NCBI GenBank assembly: GCA_017303895.1
Contig: JAFLBF010000004.1
Location: 84,920 to 148,919 of the forward strand
Direction of reading: 5' to 3'
DNA length: 64,000 nucleotides
Source: Bacteroidota bacterium
Lineage (GTDB): Bacteria; Bacteroidota; Bacteroidia; 2-12-FULL-35-15
Made by a program: the position numbers and the translations under genes. Shown in pieces: positions 8,389 through 18,642 of the stretch; positions within the stretch are counted from its first letter, which is position 1, and each line of letters starts with the position of its first letter. The notes below the pieces were generated by a model. That model made no database searches. It saw only the letters and a program-made list of their open reading frames with translations, and was not told the DNA's origin.

Positions 8389-11028
8389 ATGAAAAAAACT
8401 ACTCTTTCATTATTATTTGTTGGTGCGCTTAGTCTTTTCGGCTGGTCTCAAGGACAAAGCTTCGACTGGGCTAAGAAAGTTGGCGGGGGAAATACCGATG
8501 CAGCATACTTCAATACTGTAGATGCTCAAGGCAATATTTACTATACAGGACATTTCGGTGGCACAGCCAACTTTAATCCTGGCGGGACTTTTAATCTTAC
8601 CTCGGCCGGCCAAAGCGATATTTTTGTTTCAAAACTTGATTCAGCCGGCAACTTTGGCTGGGCAATAAGAATGGGTGGTACCGGACAAGACTATGGATAC
8701 TCCATTGCTATTGATGCATCAAGTAATTTATTTGTTTGCGGTTACTTTAATGGGACAGTGGATTTTGATCCTACAGGTGGAACCACCAATCTTGTATCGA
8801 ATGGTAGTGCAGATGCTTTTATTGCAAAATATAGCTCATCCGGAACATTAATATGGGCAAAAAAGATTGGTGGCAGTTCATTTGATATTGCTTATTCTCT
8901 TGCTCTGGACGCAACAGGAAATGTTTATACAACAGGATATTATGCAGGGACTGTAAATTTCAATCCGGCAGGCTCGTTTAATATGACCTCAGGTGCAGGA
9001 AGTGCAGATGTTTTTGTTACCAAATTTGATAACAATGGAAATTTTATCTGGGCAAAAAATATTGGTGGTGACATGTCCGATATTGCATACAAACTTACCG
9101 TTGACAACAATTCGAATGTTATTGTAACCGGGCAGTTTGAAGATGCTGCCGATTTTGATCCAAGTGGATCACTAGCAGATCTTGTATCATTAGGAGCTAG
9201 TGATATCTTCATAGTAAAACTGACATCAGCTGGAAACTATGTTTGGGCAAAACGAATGGGAGGAACAGCTACAGACGAGTCAGGATCGATCACCACAGAT
9301 GCATCCGGAAATATCTATGCAGGTGGCCGTTTTGATGCTACTGCCGATTTCGGTTCTACCAATCTTACTACGAATGGCTTTAATGATGCCTACCTGACAA
9401 AATTAGATGCGAATGGTAATTTTATTTGGGCAAAACAATTCGGTGGAATTAACAACGATGCAATTTATGCTGTTCATAGCGATGCTTCAGGAAACGTTTA
9501 TAGCACAGGGTATTTCTATGATGTTGTTGACTTTGACCCATCCAATTCAACTGATATTCACACTTCTTATGGAAGTGCCGATATTTTCATCAACAAATTT
9601 GATGCTAGTGGAAATTATGTTTGGGGAAAACAAATGGGAGGCACAGGATTCGACACCGGTTTAAATTTACATATAAGCCCAACTAACCGAATTTATACAG
9701 TAGGAAGTTTTGGTGCTACAGCCAACTTTAACCCGGCTGGAAGTTATAATTTAACTGCTGCAGGCACTAGCGATGCATTCATTCATAGAATGAAACCTTG
9801 TGCAAATACAGTTGGATCAATAAACATAACCGGATGTTTATCAGCTACACTCAATACCATTACCTACACATCAACAGGAACTTATACACAAATACTTACC
9901 AATACAGCAGGATGTGACAGTACATTAACAGTTAATGTTAGAATTAGCAATATTACTTCAACAGCTATTCACACCAACCCGACATGTGTTGGAGCGAATA
10001 ATGGAACTGCAACAGTTACACCATCAGGTGGTATTTTGCCATATTCATTCAGCTGGGCACCATCAGGCGGAACCAATGCAACTGCCGGCAACCTGGCTCC
10101 TGCGACATACACCTGCACGATCACTGATTCAATTGGATGTACTGCTTTACAATATGCTACAGTTGCTGCACCGGCTCCTACTCAGATACCGGATATTTGT
10201 ATGGTAACAACGGATGGACAATCTGTAAATAACATTGTTTATTGGGACAGAACACTCTATCCACAGGCCGATTCATTTATTGTTTACCGTGAAGTATCAA
10301 CCAATATCTATTTAAGAATTGGTGCGGTATCGATTGATTCAATCGCTGAATTCATTGACACAACACGTAGCGTTGGTCCTGCTAATGGCGACCCTAACGT
10401 AGGATCATACCGTTATAAATTACAACTTTTGGATACTTGCGGAAATTATAGTGGTTTGAGTCCATACCATAATACGATCTATATTATTGATGCCGGACTT
10501 GGTCAGTTTACATGGAACATTCCATATACTATTGAAGGTGGAAGTAACCCGGTTGCAAACTATATTTTATTATGCGACACGGCCAATGTAGATGTATGGG
10601 GACCTGTAGCAACAGTTGCCGGAACACAGTCAACAGCAGTAGATCCTGGATTCTCGAACCATGCAGCTATTGCCAACTGGCGTGTAAAAACAGCTTGGGG
10701 AATTACATGTGATCCAACACGTGCAACGATAAATACCACACGTTCTAATATTAAACGTGGAAGTATGGTGACCAATATCAATGATATGTTGAATAAATAC
10801 ATTTCAGTTTATCCTAACCCGGCAACTAATTTCATTACAATTCAACAACCACAATTCACAAAAGCAAGCACTATCAGTATCTACAATGCTATTGGAGAAT
10901 TGGTATATCAAACCAACATAGCAAATCTGTTAGAAACGATCAACACCGAAAATCTAGCAACTGGTGTTTATTCTATTTCTATTCAAACACAGGCTGGAAC
11001 AGTATTTAAAAAATTAATCAAACAATAA
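8389..11028 (+). CDS. Secreted SBBP-type seven-repeat propeller protein with T9SS type A sorting domain
   Basis: An 879-residue secreted protein with a Sec signal peptide (cleavage near GWSQG, residue ~22). Residues ~24-470 contain seven units of about 65 residues, each opening with a W[AG]K/RxxGG motif (WAKKVGG, WAIRMGG, WAKKIGG, WAKNIGG, WAKRMGG, WAKQFGG, WGKQMGG). These SBBP-like repeats most likely fold as one seven-bladed propeller. A small Ig-like region follows (~480-600), then two fibronectin-like modules sharing a TINTTRSNIK motif with the next gene. The last ~80 residues (VYPNPATNFITI ... KLIKQ) form a type A C-terminal sorting domain, so the protein is probably exported by the type IX system and attached to the cell surface or released. 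No enzyme motif is visible. Confidence 0.88.
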   Translation: MKKTTLSLLFVGALSLFGWSQGQSFDWAKKVGGGNTDAAYFNTVDAQGNIYYTGHFGGTANFNPGGTFNLTSAGQSDIFVSKLDSAGNFGWAIRMGGTGQDYGYSIAIDASSNLFVCGYFNGTVDFDPTGGTTNLVSNGSADAFIAKYSSSGTLIWAKKIGGSSFDIAYSLALDATGNVYTTGYYAGTVNFNPAGSFNMTSGAGSADVFVTKFDNNGNFIWAKNIGGDMSDIAYKLTVDNNSNVIVTGQFEDAADFDPSGSLADLVSLGASDIFIVKLTSAGNYVWAKRMGGTATDESGSITTDASGNIYAGGRFDATADFGSTNLTTNGFNDAYLTKLDANGNFIWAKQFGGINNDAIYAVHSDASGNVYSTGYFYDVVDFDPSNSTDIHTSYGSADIFINKFDASGNYVWGKQMGGTGFDTGLNLHISPTNRIYTVGSFGATANFNPAGSYNLTAAGTSDAFIHRMKPCANTVGSINITGCLSATLNTITYTSTGTYTQILTNTAGCDSTLTVNVRISNITSTAIHTNPTCVGANNGTATVTPSGGILPYSFSWAPSGGTNATAGNLAPATYTCTITDSIGCTALQYATVAAPAPTQIPDICMVTTDGQSVNNIVYWDRTLYPQADSFIVYREVSTNIYLRIGAVSIDSIAEFIDTTRSVGPANGDPNVGSYRYKLQLLDTCGNYSGLSPYHNTIYIIDAGLGQFTWNIPYTIEGGSNPVANYILLCDTANVDVWGPVATVAGTQSTAVDPGFSNHAAIANWRVKTAWGITCDPTRATINTTRSNIKRGSMVTNINDMLNKYISVYPNPATNFITIQQPQFTKASTISIYNAIGELVYQTNIANLLETINTENLATGVYSISIQTQAGTVFKKLIKQ

Positions 11029-11040
11029 ATAAATTACCTT

Positions 11041-11076
11041 AAAAAAATCCCGGCAATGTCCGGGATTTTTTTATTT
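11041..11076 (+). terminator. Rho-independent terminator
   Basis: A 13-bp perfect stem, AAAAAAATCCCGG (11041-11053) with CCGGGATTTTTTT (11060-11072), loop CAATGT, followed by ATTTT. It ends the transcript of the first T9SS protein 18 bases before the ATG of its paralogue. Confidence 0.9.
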
Positions 11077-11093
11077 TAGCTAAAAAAAAGAAA

Positions 11094-13499
11094 ATGAAAA
11101 AAGCATTACTATTTACTTTCTCCCTACTTTCCATAAATGTTTCAATTGCCCAACAAATACATCCTATTCAAGTTGAGTTTACCGATCCATTTCAAACGAA
11201 TATTTTCTCTGCTTCTGCTGCGGTATCCGATGAATTTGGCAATACATTTTTGTCCACAAAAATTGGAAACACATCATCGGGTATCATGAAAGTTAATAGC
11301 CAGGGAGATATTATCTGGCAAAAAAAGATCAATAATGTATTGACTGGTAACCAAGCTACACAGATCGTTTTTGATGGTGCAAACATCTCTTACAAACCAA
11401 ACGATGGTGTATATGTTGCTACTTGCGAAACTGACCCAAACGGAATGGGAACCAATCCGATCAGATACCGTTACTTGTCTAAATGTAACCCCAGCACAGG
11501 AACGTTCAACTGGCACATTGCATTGTTTGACACACTAGATTACACCCAAAGTGTAAACAGCATTCTATTAAATTCTCCAACAGGTTTATATTGGATATTT
11601 GCTAATAAGTTTGTGAGTATTTCAAGCAATGGTACCATTTTAGCTCAAAAAAGTTTATCAATCGAAAACATTGTATCTGCTCAGGTATTGCCTGATGGGA
11701 CATGCTATTTAACAAATTCGACCTATTCCGGTGAAACCCCAATTGTAAAAATCGATGCCAATGGAAATGTATTGAAGTCTTTCTCTTTCCAAAACACAGG
11801 AATGAATATTTTCGGCAATGCAAATGCGTATAAATTAGCATACCACAATGGTAATATTTATGTCTCTTTCTGGGGACAAGGTGTTTCTATGATCAAGTTA
11901 GATACCATGGGACAAGTTCTCAATGCAGTAAAATGGGAATATCCAGCACCATGGCCATCCTTTTTCACCGCTAGAGCAGGGAATTGGATCATCTATAATA
12001 ATCAGATCATATTCTCTCATGGAGCACTTGTTGGTCCAATCGAAAACTTTGTTCGATTAAATCCATTTTCTGTACTTGATCTGAATTTGAATGAGGTAGA
12101 AACATTCTGCTTTCCTCACTACTCTACCTTTCATGGTAACAATTACAGCACAATGAATGCTCCCAATACACCTGAGATCATGAATATCAATGATGGATAT
12201 CTACAAATTATCGGGAGTAAAGGAGAAAATAATTTATTGAGTGGTAATTTTTTAAGGATCGACTCTAGCTTGACATTCAAAAACTGTCAAAAGATCATGA
12301 TCGATTCTATTCCTAATTATACAACATATACGATCACTACATCATTAGACACAGTAACTTCCACAACTATTACATTACCACCTAACAATGTATTCTTATC
12401 CAATTCAAACTTGAACTATGCCGATGAAAGAGATGACCTTATCATCACCTCCATATCCAGCTCAACAGTTTATTGTGGAGAATGTACATCAACCGCATTA
12501 GCTTTAACATCAGGCGAAACTGCTGTTGTTTATTACAACTGGGGAACAGAAAGTGGAAATCAAACAAACAATCCGGCAACTAACCTTTGTCCGGGGAATT
12601 ATAATCTGGTGATCTCTGATAATTATGGCTGTCAGGATTCTAGTGCATTTGAGATAATTGCTTCTGCACCTATAGCAAGTGGTTTATGTTTAACAACAGT
12701 TGACTCCTTATCTACTCATAACATACTTGTATGGGAAAAACCTGTATCTACTGTTATCGCTGGATTTAATATTTATCGCGAGATCACAGCTAACAATTTT
12801 CAATTTTTAGCATACGTAGATTACGACTCATTAAGTGAATACCATGACTTAAATGCGAATCCAAACATTACCAATTACAGATATAAATTAACAACAGTTG
12901 ATACTTGTGGCTCCGAAAGCACATTAAGCGATTACCATAGTACCATCCACCTTCAGTTGTTAGGTAATGGGAATATGCAATGGACACTTTACGACATTGA
13001 AAATCAAGGAAACCCTGTTAGTTTCTACAATGTATACAGAGATGATGCAGGAAACGGGAACTGGACATTGCTAACAGGCTCTTTGCCGGGAACTAACTCA
13101 ACCTATACTGATATCAATTATTCCAGCTTCCCAAATGCAAAATACCGGGTAGATGTAAACTGGGGCGTGAGTTGTTCTTCATCCCGCACTACGATCAATA
13201 CTACCCGCTCTAATATCAAAGCTGCCGGATTAAGCACGATTGGAATTACAGAATCGGAACTAGACAACTTGGTATCTGTATTCCCTAATCCAGCATCAGA
13301 AAATATAGTGGTAAATCTGCCTAACTCAAATGAAAACACCATTATTCAGATCTACAATGCACTAGGTGAACTTGTTATATCAAAGACTACTTTTGCTACT
13401 TCTGAACCCTTTTCAGTTGAGCAATTTGCAAAAGGAGTATATTCTATTGCAATCACTACAGAATATGGAAAAGTATTCAAGAAGTTGGTTGTACAATAG
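11094..13499 (+). CDS. Secreted protein with T9SS type A sorting domain, paralogue of the preceding protein
   Basis: An 801-residue protein with a Sec signal peptide (cleavage near SIAQQ, residue ~20). The first ~450 residues show loose beta-propeller-like repeats (DEFGNTFLSTKIG, VNSQGDIIWQKKI). From ~460 to the end it matches the preceding protein in architecture: an Ig-like piece with a GNYNLVISDNYGCQD segment, two fibronectin-like modules with NIYREI and NVYRDD, the linker TINTTRSNIK, and a type A sorting domain (VFPNPASENIVV ... KKLVVQ). Secretion by the type IX system is inferred from that tail. The tandem arrangement and the shared C-terminal half suggest a local duplication with replacement of the N-terminal half. 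Function is unknown. Confidence 0.85.
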   Translation: MKKALLFTFSLLSINVSIAQQIHPIQVEFTDPFQTNIFSASAAVSDEFGNTFLSTKIGNTSSGIMKVNSQGDIIWQKKINNVLTGNQATQIVFDGANISYKPNDGVYVATCETDPNGMGTNPIRYRYLSKCNPSTGTFNWHIALFDTLDYTQSVNSILLNSPTGLYWIFANKFVSISSNGTILAQKSLSIENIVSAQVLPDGTCYLTNSTYSGETPIVKIDANGNVLKSFSFQNTGMNIFGNANAYKLAYHNGNIYVSFWGQGVSMIKLDTMGQVLNAVKWEYPAPWPSFFTARAGNWIIYNNQIIFSHGALVGPIENFVRLNPFSVLDLNLNEVETFCFPHYSTFHGNNYSTMNAPNTPEIMNINDGYLQIIGSKGENNLLSGNFLRIDSSLTFKNCQKIMIDSIPNYTTYTITTSLDTVTSTTITLPPNNVFLSNSNLNYADERDDLIITSISSSTVYCGECTSTALALTSGETAVVYYNWGTESGNQTNNPATNLCPGNYNLVISDNYGCQDSSAFEIIASAPIASGLCLTTVDSLSTHNILVWEKPVSTVIAGFNIYREITANNFQFLAYVDYDSLSEYHDLNANPNITNYRYKLTTVDTCGSESTLSDYHSTIHLQLLGNGNMQWTLYDIENQGNPVSFYNVYRDDAGNGNWTLLTGSLPGTNSTYTDINYSSFPNAKYRVDVNWGVSCSSSRTTINTTRSNIKAAGLSTIGITESELDNLVSVFPNPASENIVVNLPNSNENTIIQIYNALGELVISKTTFATSEPFSVEQFAKGVYSIAITTEYGKVFKKLVVQ

Positions 13500-13525
13500 C
13501 ATAATTAAGCATAAAAGTTTAAATT

Positions 13526-13556
13526 TGCCTGACCGCTTGGTCGGGCATTTTTATTT
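13526..13556 (+). terminator. Rho-independent terminator abutting the next start codon
   Basis: The stem TGCCTGACC (13526-13534) pairs with GGTCGGGCA (13539-13547) through one G-U pair, with loop GCTT, then TTTTTATTT. The T-tract runs directly into the ATG at 13557. A TAAATTTG element (13520-13527) overlaps the left edge of the stem and could serve as a -7 element for the downstream gene. Confidence 0.75.
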
Positions 13557-16500
13557 ATGAAAAGATCGATTTATATATTCTTTATTATTACACTATTGGC
13601 AGTAGTAAATACACTTACTGCTCAACAGTATAATTTCAAGAACTTTTCTGCAAAGAACGGCCTGGCTAGTTCTATCGTTAATAATATTTTTCAAGACTCA
13701 AAAGGATATATCTGGTTTGCCACACAAGGTGGCGGTGTGAGTCGCTTCAATGGAAAAATCTTTAAAAATTTCAGCAAAGCGGATGGACTAATCAGCAATG
13801 ATGTTACTTATATCACTGAAGACAAAAAAGGAAATATCTGGATCGCAACGGCAGAAGGCGTATCTAAATTTAATGGATTGACCTTTACCAACTTTACTCC
13901 TAAAGAAGGTCTCTCCAAAGGGGTTGTATATTGTATTCTATCAGACAAAAACGACAATATTTGGTTCGCCATTCAAGATGGTGGCATCAATAAGTACAAT
14001 GGTAAAACATTTGAACATTTCGATACAAAAGATGGGCTTGCAACTAATAGCATTTATTCCATAGTGGAAGACAAATTGGGAGAGATTTGGTTTAGTTTAG
14101 GAAACGGTGTTGCTAAATACGATGGAAAAAAGATCATTAGCTACTCAGGAAATGCACTTATTAAAAATAAAACTTTCTTCTGTTCCTATATTGACTCAAA
14201 AGGGGGAATATGGTTCGGTGGTTCATCTGGGAACGGTGTTATAAAATATGTCGGAAAAAAGTTCCAATCATTCCCATTACCCATCGACCTGAAAGATGAT
14301 TTTATTGGAGGGATCACTGAAGATAAAAAAGGAAATATTTGGTTTGCAACCGACCATGGAGTTTTAAAATTTGAGGACAATCAATTCAAGCTTTTATCTG
14401 AAAAACAAGGTTTATCAGCCAATGGTGTACTTTGCGTAAGCACTGATTATGAAGGTAATATCTGGCTAGGAACTCAAGGTGGCGGAGCAAACTTATTTAA
14501 TAATGAATCATTTGTAAACTACACCGATAAAGATGGCATCACCAGTAAAAACATAAGCTGCATTGATATTGATATTGATGCTGATGATAATTATTATTTA
14601 GGAACTCCGGGAACCGGTATAAATTTATTCAATCTGAAATCGAATGCTTTTACTACTATCAAAGGCATAAAAGAGATCGAGCAGATCAATGTTTTCTGTA
14701 TCACACACAAGCCAAACGGAGAGATCTGGATCGGGGCACAAGAAGGTGTTTATGTAATTGAGAAATTAAAGAACAACTCTTTCAAACTGCTTAAGGCCTT
14801 CGAAAAAATAGCTAACACACAAATAAATGCAGCCACAAAGATCATTCACGATAAAAAAGGAAACACTTGGGTTGCCTCATATGGCTCAGGAGTTTACAGA
14901 ATAAATGACAAAGAAGAAACAAATTTTTCTACTCAAACAGGCTTTGTGTCTGATAATATTCTTACCGTATTTGAGGATAAAAAAGGTATCATTTGGATAG
15001 GAACAAAAGATGCCGGTGTAGTTAAATATGATGGTAAATCATTTAAAAACTACACAACCATTGATGGTTTGGCCGACAAAGCTGTTTGGTCGATCACTGA
15101 AGACAACAATGGCAATATTTACTTTGGAACCGGAGAAAACGGACTCTCATGTTTTGATGGGATCAAGTTTAAAAACTATTCCATGAATGATGGTTTGTGT
15201 TCCAACTACATTACCGTTTTGCAATGGGATAATTTTGAAAACTGCTTGTGGCTCGGTACAGAAAAGGGAGTGAACAAGATCAAACTAAAACCGGATCTAT
15301 CTCTGATCAATATCCGTACTTATGGAGAACAAGAAGGCTTCAAAGGGATTGAGATCAATCAGAATGCTATTACAATTGACAGCAAAGGGCTCGTTTGGTT
15401 TGGCTCCATCAACGGACTATCTTGCTACAACCGCAAGTACGACAATCCCAACATGACACCACCTAAAATGCATTTAAATAGCATTCGTTTGGCATACCAA
15501 GTAGTGGATTGGAAAAAATATGCCGATTCGGTAGATGAAACAAACAACATTCCTTTCGGTCTTGAATTATCGCATAAAAACAATCACCTGATCTTCGACT
15601 TTCAAGCTTTTACAACTGAAAATGTAAAGTACACTTATATTCTGGAAGGACAGGATGAAGAATGGTCGCCCCTCACCACTAATACGGAAGCTAATTTCTC
15701 TAACATCACACCCGGAAAGAATTACACTTTCAAAGTAAAAGCCGTTAATAAAAACGGGATCTGGAGTGATGAAATAATAGAGTTTACATTTACGATCAAC
15801 CCACCTTGGTGGCAAACCTGGTGGTTCTATACACTTGTCATTTTAATCTTGGTGGTGAGTGTGTATAGCTTTATCCATTACCGCACCGCACAATTAGCAA
15901 AAGAGAAAAAAATTCTGGAAGAAAAAGTAACCGAACGAACCATTGAATTAAAGGATGCGAACGATCAATTATCTGTCGCATTTCAGGATATCAAAGACAG
16001 TATCAATTACGCTAAAAAAATTCAAGATGCGATCCTTCCATTGGATGAAGAGATCCGCACTGCCCTACCCGACTCATTTGTATTGTTCAAGCCAAGAGAT
16101 GTAGTGAGTGGTGACTTCTATTGGTTCAATAAAAAAGATGATAAAATATTCATCGCTGCGGTTGACTGTACAGGTCACGGTGTCCCAGGAGCCTTCATGA
16201 GTATGATCGGCAGCTCCCTGCTAAATGAGATCCTAAGTAAAAAAGGACCACATGATGCGGCCAGTATATTAAAGAAACTACATCAAGGAGTTCGTAAATC
16301 ATTGAAACAAGATCGTGACAGCTATGAATCAAAAGATGGAATGGACTTGGCGCTGAGTATTTACGACCCAATCAATAACACATTGCAGTATTCCGGTGCT
16401 AAACGACCATTGTTCTTTTTCAGAAACGGAGAGTTTCAGGAAATAAAAGCCGACAAGCAATCCATTGGTGGATTGGAGATGGAAGATAATTACACCTTTA

Positions 16501-16742
16501 CAAATCATAATTTCGAACTTCAAAAAGGAGATACATTTTACATGTTTACCGATGGTTATGTAGATCAATTTGGTGGTGAACATGAAAAAAAATTCTCCAC
16601 CAAACGATTTAAAGATACACTACAAGGAATACAAGCCGATCCACTTAAATTACAAGGTGCACAACTCAACCATATCATTGAGGACTGGAAGATGAATACA
16701 GAACAGATCGATGACATTCTGGTGATCGGAATCCGCTTTTAA
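13557..16742 (+). CDS. Two-component-regulator-propeller sensor fused to a SpoIIE-type phosphatase
   Basis: A 1061-residue membrane signalling protein. A signal peptide (~1-22) is followed by about a dozen propeller repeats of the form GNIWFAT...GVSKFNG...NFTxxDGL (residues ~25-670), as in periplasmic sensors of hybrid two-component systems. A Y_Y_Y domain follows (~680-750, ITPGKNYTFKVKAVN), then one membrane segment (~752-776, beginning WWFYTLVILILVV), a coiled coil (~780-830) and a cytoplasmic PP2C/SpoIIE phosphatase domain (~840-1061). That domain carries VSGDFYWF and AVDCTGHGVPGAFMSMIG for metal binding. The output is therefore dephosphorylation of a partner, usually an anti-sigma antagonist in this family, rather than phosphotransfer. 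No such partner is encoded nearby. Confidence 0.9.
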   Translation: MKRSIYIFFIITLLAVVNTLTAQQYNFKNFSAKNGLASSIVNNIFQDSKGYIWFATQGGGVSRFNGKIFKNFSKADGLISNDVTYITEDKKGNIWIATAEGVSKFNGLTFTNFTPKEGLSKGVVYCILSDKNDNIWFAIQDGGINKYNGKTFEHFDTKDGLATNSIYSIVEDKLGEIWFSLGNGVAKYDGKKIISYSGNALIKNKTFFCSYIDSKGGIWFGGSSGNGVIKYVGKKFQSFPLPIDLKDDFIGGITEDKKGNIWFATDHGVLKFEDNQFKLLSEKQGLSANGVLCVSTDYEGNIWLGTQGGGANLFNNESFVNYTDKDGITSKNISCIDIDIDADDNYYLGTPGTGINLFNLKSNAFTTIKGIKEIEQINVFCITHKPNGEIWIGAQEGVYVIEKLKNNSFKLLKAFEKIANTQINAATKIIHDKKGNTWVASYGSGVYRINDKEETNFSTQTGFVSDNILTVFEDKKGIIWIGTKDAGVVKYDGKSFKNYTTIDGLADKAVWSITEDNNGNIYFGTGENGLSCFDGIKFKNYSMNDGLCSNYITVLQWDNFENCLWLGTEKGVNKIKLKPDLSLINIRTYGEQEGFKGIEINQNAITIDSKGLVWFGSINGLSCYNRKYDNPNMTPPKMHLNSIRLAYQVVDWKKYADSVDETNNIPFGLELSHKNNHLIFDFQAFTTENVKYTYILEGQDEEWSPLTTNTEANFSNITPGKNYTFKVKAVNKNGIWSDEIIEFTFTINPPWWQTWWFYTLVILILVVSVYSFIHYRTAQLAKEKKILEEKVTERTIELKDANDQLSVAFQDIKDSINYAKKIQDAILPLDEEIRTALPDSFVLFKPRDVVSGDFYWFNKKDDKIFIAAVDCTGHGVPGAFMSMIGSSLLNEILSKKGPHDAASILKKLHQGVRKSLKQDRDSYESKDGMDLALSIYDPINNTLQYSGAKRPLFFFRNGEFQEIKADKQSIGGLEMEDNYTFTNHNFELQKGDTFYMFTDGYVDQFGGEHEKKFSTKRFKDTLQGIQADPLKLQGAQLNHIIEDWKMNTEQIDDILVIGIRF

Positions 16743-16820
16743 TCAATACTTCATTCCACTTTTTTTAGTAAATTCGCATCGCTAAAACAGCGGAATAACC
16801 AATCTTTATTCAAATTTATT

Positions 16821-18596
16821 ATGCTTAGATCACACACTTGCGGAGAATTACGCATCAATCATGTTGGACAAACAGTAACCATCAGCGGATGGGTACAAGG
16901 TATCAGAGATAAAGGATCATTGCTTTGGATCGACCTTCGCGATCGTTACGGGATCACTCAGATAACCATAGAAACAGAAAATGCGTCTAAGGACATTGTT
17001 GACATTGCGCGTTCATTGGGAAGAGAATTTGTGATCAGTGTTAGTGGAAAAGTAGTAGAACGCTATTCTAAATCAGACAAGCTGGAAACGGGTGATATTG
17101 AGATCAATCCTGATAAGATCACGATCCTTAACACTGCTATCATTCCTCCTTTTACGATTGAAGATGAAACTGATGGTGGTGATGACTTAAGAATGAAATA
17201 CCGTTACCTGGATCTAAGAAGAAATCCTGTTCGTAAGAATTTGGAATTACGTCACCGTTTAGCTATTGAAACCCGCAACTACCTCGATAAACTTAACTTT
17301 TTGGAAGTAGAAACACCGGTATTGATCAAATCAACACCTGAAGGCGCACGCGATTTTGTGGTTCCTTCACGCATGAACCCAGGTGAATTTTATGCCTTGC
17401 CACAATCCCCACAAACCTTCAAACAATTGTTGATGGTGGGTGGATTCGACAGATATTATCAAATTGTAAAATGCTTCCGTGATGAAGATCTTCGTGCCGA
17501 CCGTCAACCTGAGTTTACTCAGATTGATTGTGAAATGGCTTTTGTAGAGCAGGAAGACATCTTAAATACATTCGAAGGTTTAGTGCGCAGTTTATTTAAA
17601 ACCGTAAAAGGGATTGACATCCCTACGCTCAGCCGTATGACCTATGCCGATGCAATGAAATACTATGGGAACGACAAACCGGACATCCGTTTTGAAATGA
17701 AGTTTGTGGAGTTGAACAACATCGTGAAAGGACAAAATTTTAAAGTATTTGACGATGCACAATTAGTGGTTGGTATTTGCGCAAAAGGAGCTGCAGAATA
17801 CACCCGTAAACAATTGGATGAATTAACTGAATTTGTAAAACGTCCGCAAATTGGTGCAACCGGGTTGGTATATGCGCGTTACAATTCAGATGGAACGATC
17901 AAATCATCAGTAGATAAATTCTACAACGAAGAAGAATTAAAAAAATGGGCCGCAGCCATGAATGCTCAAGCTGGCGATCTGATACTTATTCTTGCCGGTG
18001 AAGAGAATAAAACGCGTAAAGCCATGTCGGAATTACGTCTGGAAATGGGCAACCGCTTAGGTTTACGCGACAAAAACACCTTTGCTTGTCATTGGATAAT
18101 CGACTTTCCACTACTTGAATTCAGCGAAGAAGTAGACTCCACCTCTATTGGTGAGACTGGTGGACGTTGGCATGCCAAACACCATCCATTTACATCTCCA
18201 AAGCCGGAAGATATTGCCTTATTGGATTCTGATCCTGGAGCTGTTCGTGCCAATGCATACGACCTTGTAATTAATGGAGTTGAAATAGGTGGAGGATCGA
18301 TCCGTATTCATGATAAAAATTTACAAGCAAAAATGTTCAGCTTATTAGGATTTACCAAAGAAGAAGCGCAAGCACAATTTGGTTTCTTAATGAATGCATT
18401 TGAGTATGGAGCTCCCCCACATGGAGGACTCGCATTTGGCTTCGACCGTTTATGCTCATTGATAGGAGGCGCAGATGTGATCCGTGATTTTATTGCATTC
18501 CCTAAAAATAATTCAGGACGCGATGTGATGATCAACTCCCCTTCTCCTATTGCACAAGCGCAGTTGGATGAATTGGCTATAGCTTTAAAAAAATAA
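16821..18596 (+). CDS. aspS: Aspartyl-tRNA synthetase
   Basis: A 591-residue bacterial-type class II synthetase that charges tRNA-Asp. It opens with the anticodon-binding OB fold ([20 protein letters not shown]). Motif 2 appears as [20 protein letters not shown], the GAD insert lies around 290-420, and motif 3 as [10 protein letters not shown]. The length and the bacterial insert are standard. Asn is not distinguished from Asp by visible features, so a nondiscriminating enzyme cannot be excluded. The gene stands alone: it follows the SpoIIE sensor by 78 bases and ends at a strong bidirectional terminator. Confidence 0.96.
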   Translation: MLRSHTCGELRINHVGQTVTISGWVQGIRDKGSLLWIDLRDRYGITQITIETENASKDIVDIARSLGREFVISVSGKVVERYSKSDKLETGDIEINPDKITILNTAIIPPFTIEDETDGGDDLRMKYRYLDLRRNPVRKNLELRHRLAIETRNYLDKLNFLEVETPVLIKSTPEGARDFVVPSRMNPGEFYALPQSPQTFKQLLMVGGFDRYYQIVKCFRDEDLRADRQPEFTQIDCEMAFVEQEDILNTFEGLVRSLFKTVKGIDIPTLSRMTYADAMKYYGNDKPDIRFEMKFVELNNIVKGQNFKVFDDAQLVVGICAKGAAEYTRKQLDELTEFVKRPQIGATGLVYARYNSDGTIKSSVDKFYNEEELKKWAAAMNAQAGDLILILAGEENKTRKAMSELRLEMGNRLGLRDKNTFACHWIIDFPLLEFSEEVDSTSIGETGGRWHAKHHPFTSPKPEDIALLDSDPGAVRANAYDLVINGVEIGGGSIRIHDKNLQAKMFSLLGFTKEEAQAQFGFLMNAFEYGAPPHGGLAFGFDRLCSLIGGADVIRDFIAFPKNNSGRDVMINSPSPIAQAQLDELAIALKK

Positions 18597-18608
18597 ATAT
18601 TATTGAAT

Positions 18609-18641
18609 AAAAAAAGCCCCGCAATTTGCGGGGCTTTTTTT
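18609..18641. terminator. Bidirectional Rho-independent terminator
   Basis: A 15-bp stem, AAAAAAAGCCCCGCA (18609-18623) with TGCGGGGCTTTTTTT (18627-18641), with A- and T-runs on either side. It serves aspS on the plus strand and the lipoprotein gene ending at 18643 on the minus strand. Confidence 0.93.
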
Positions 18642-18642
18642 A

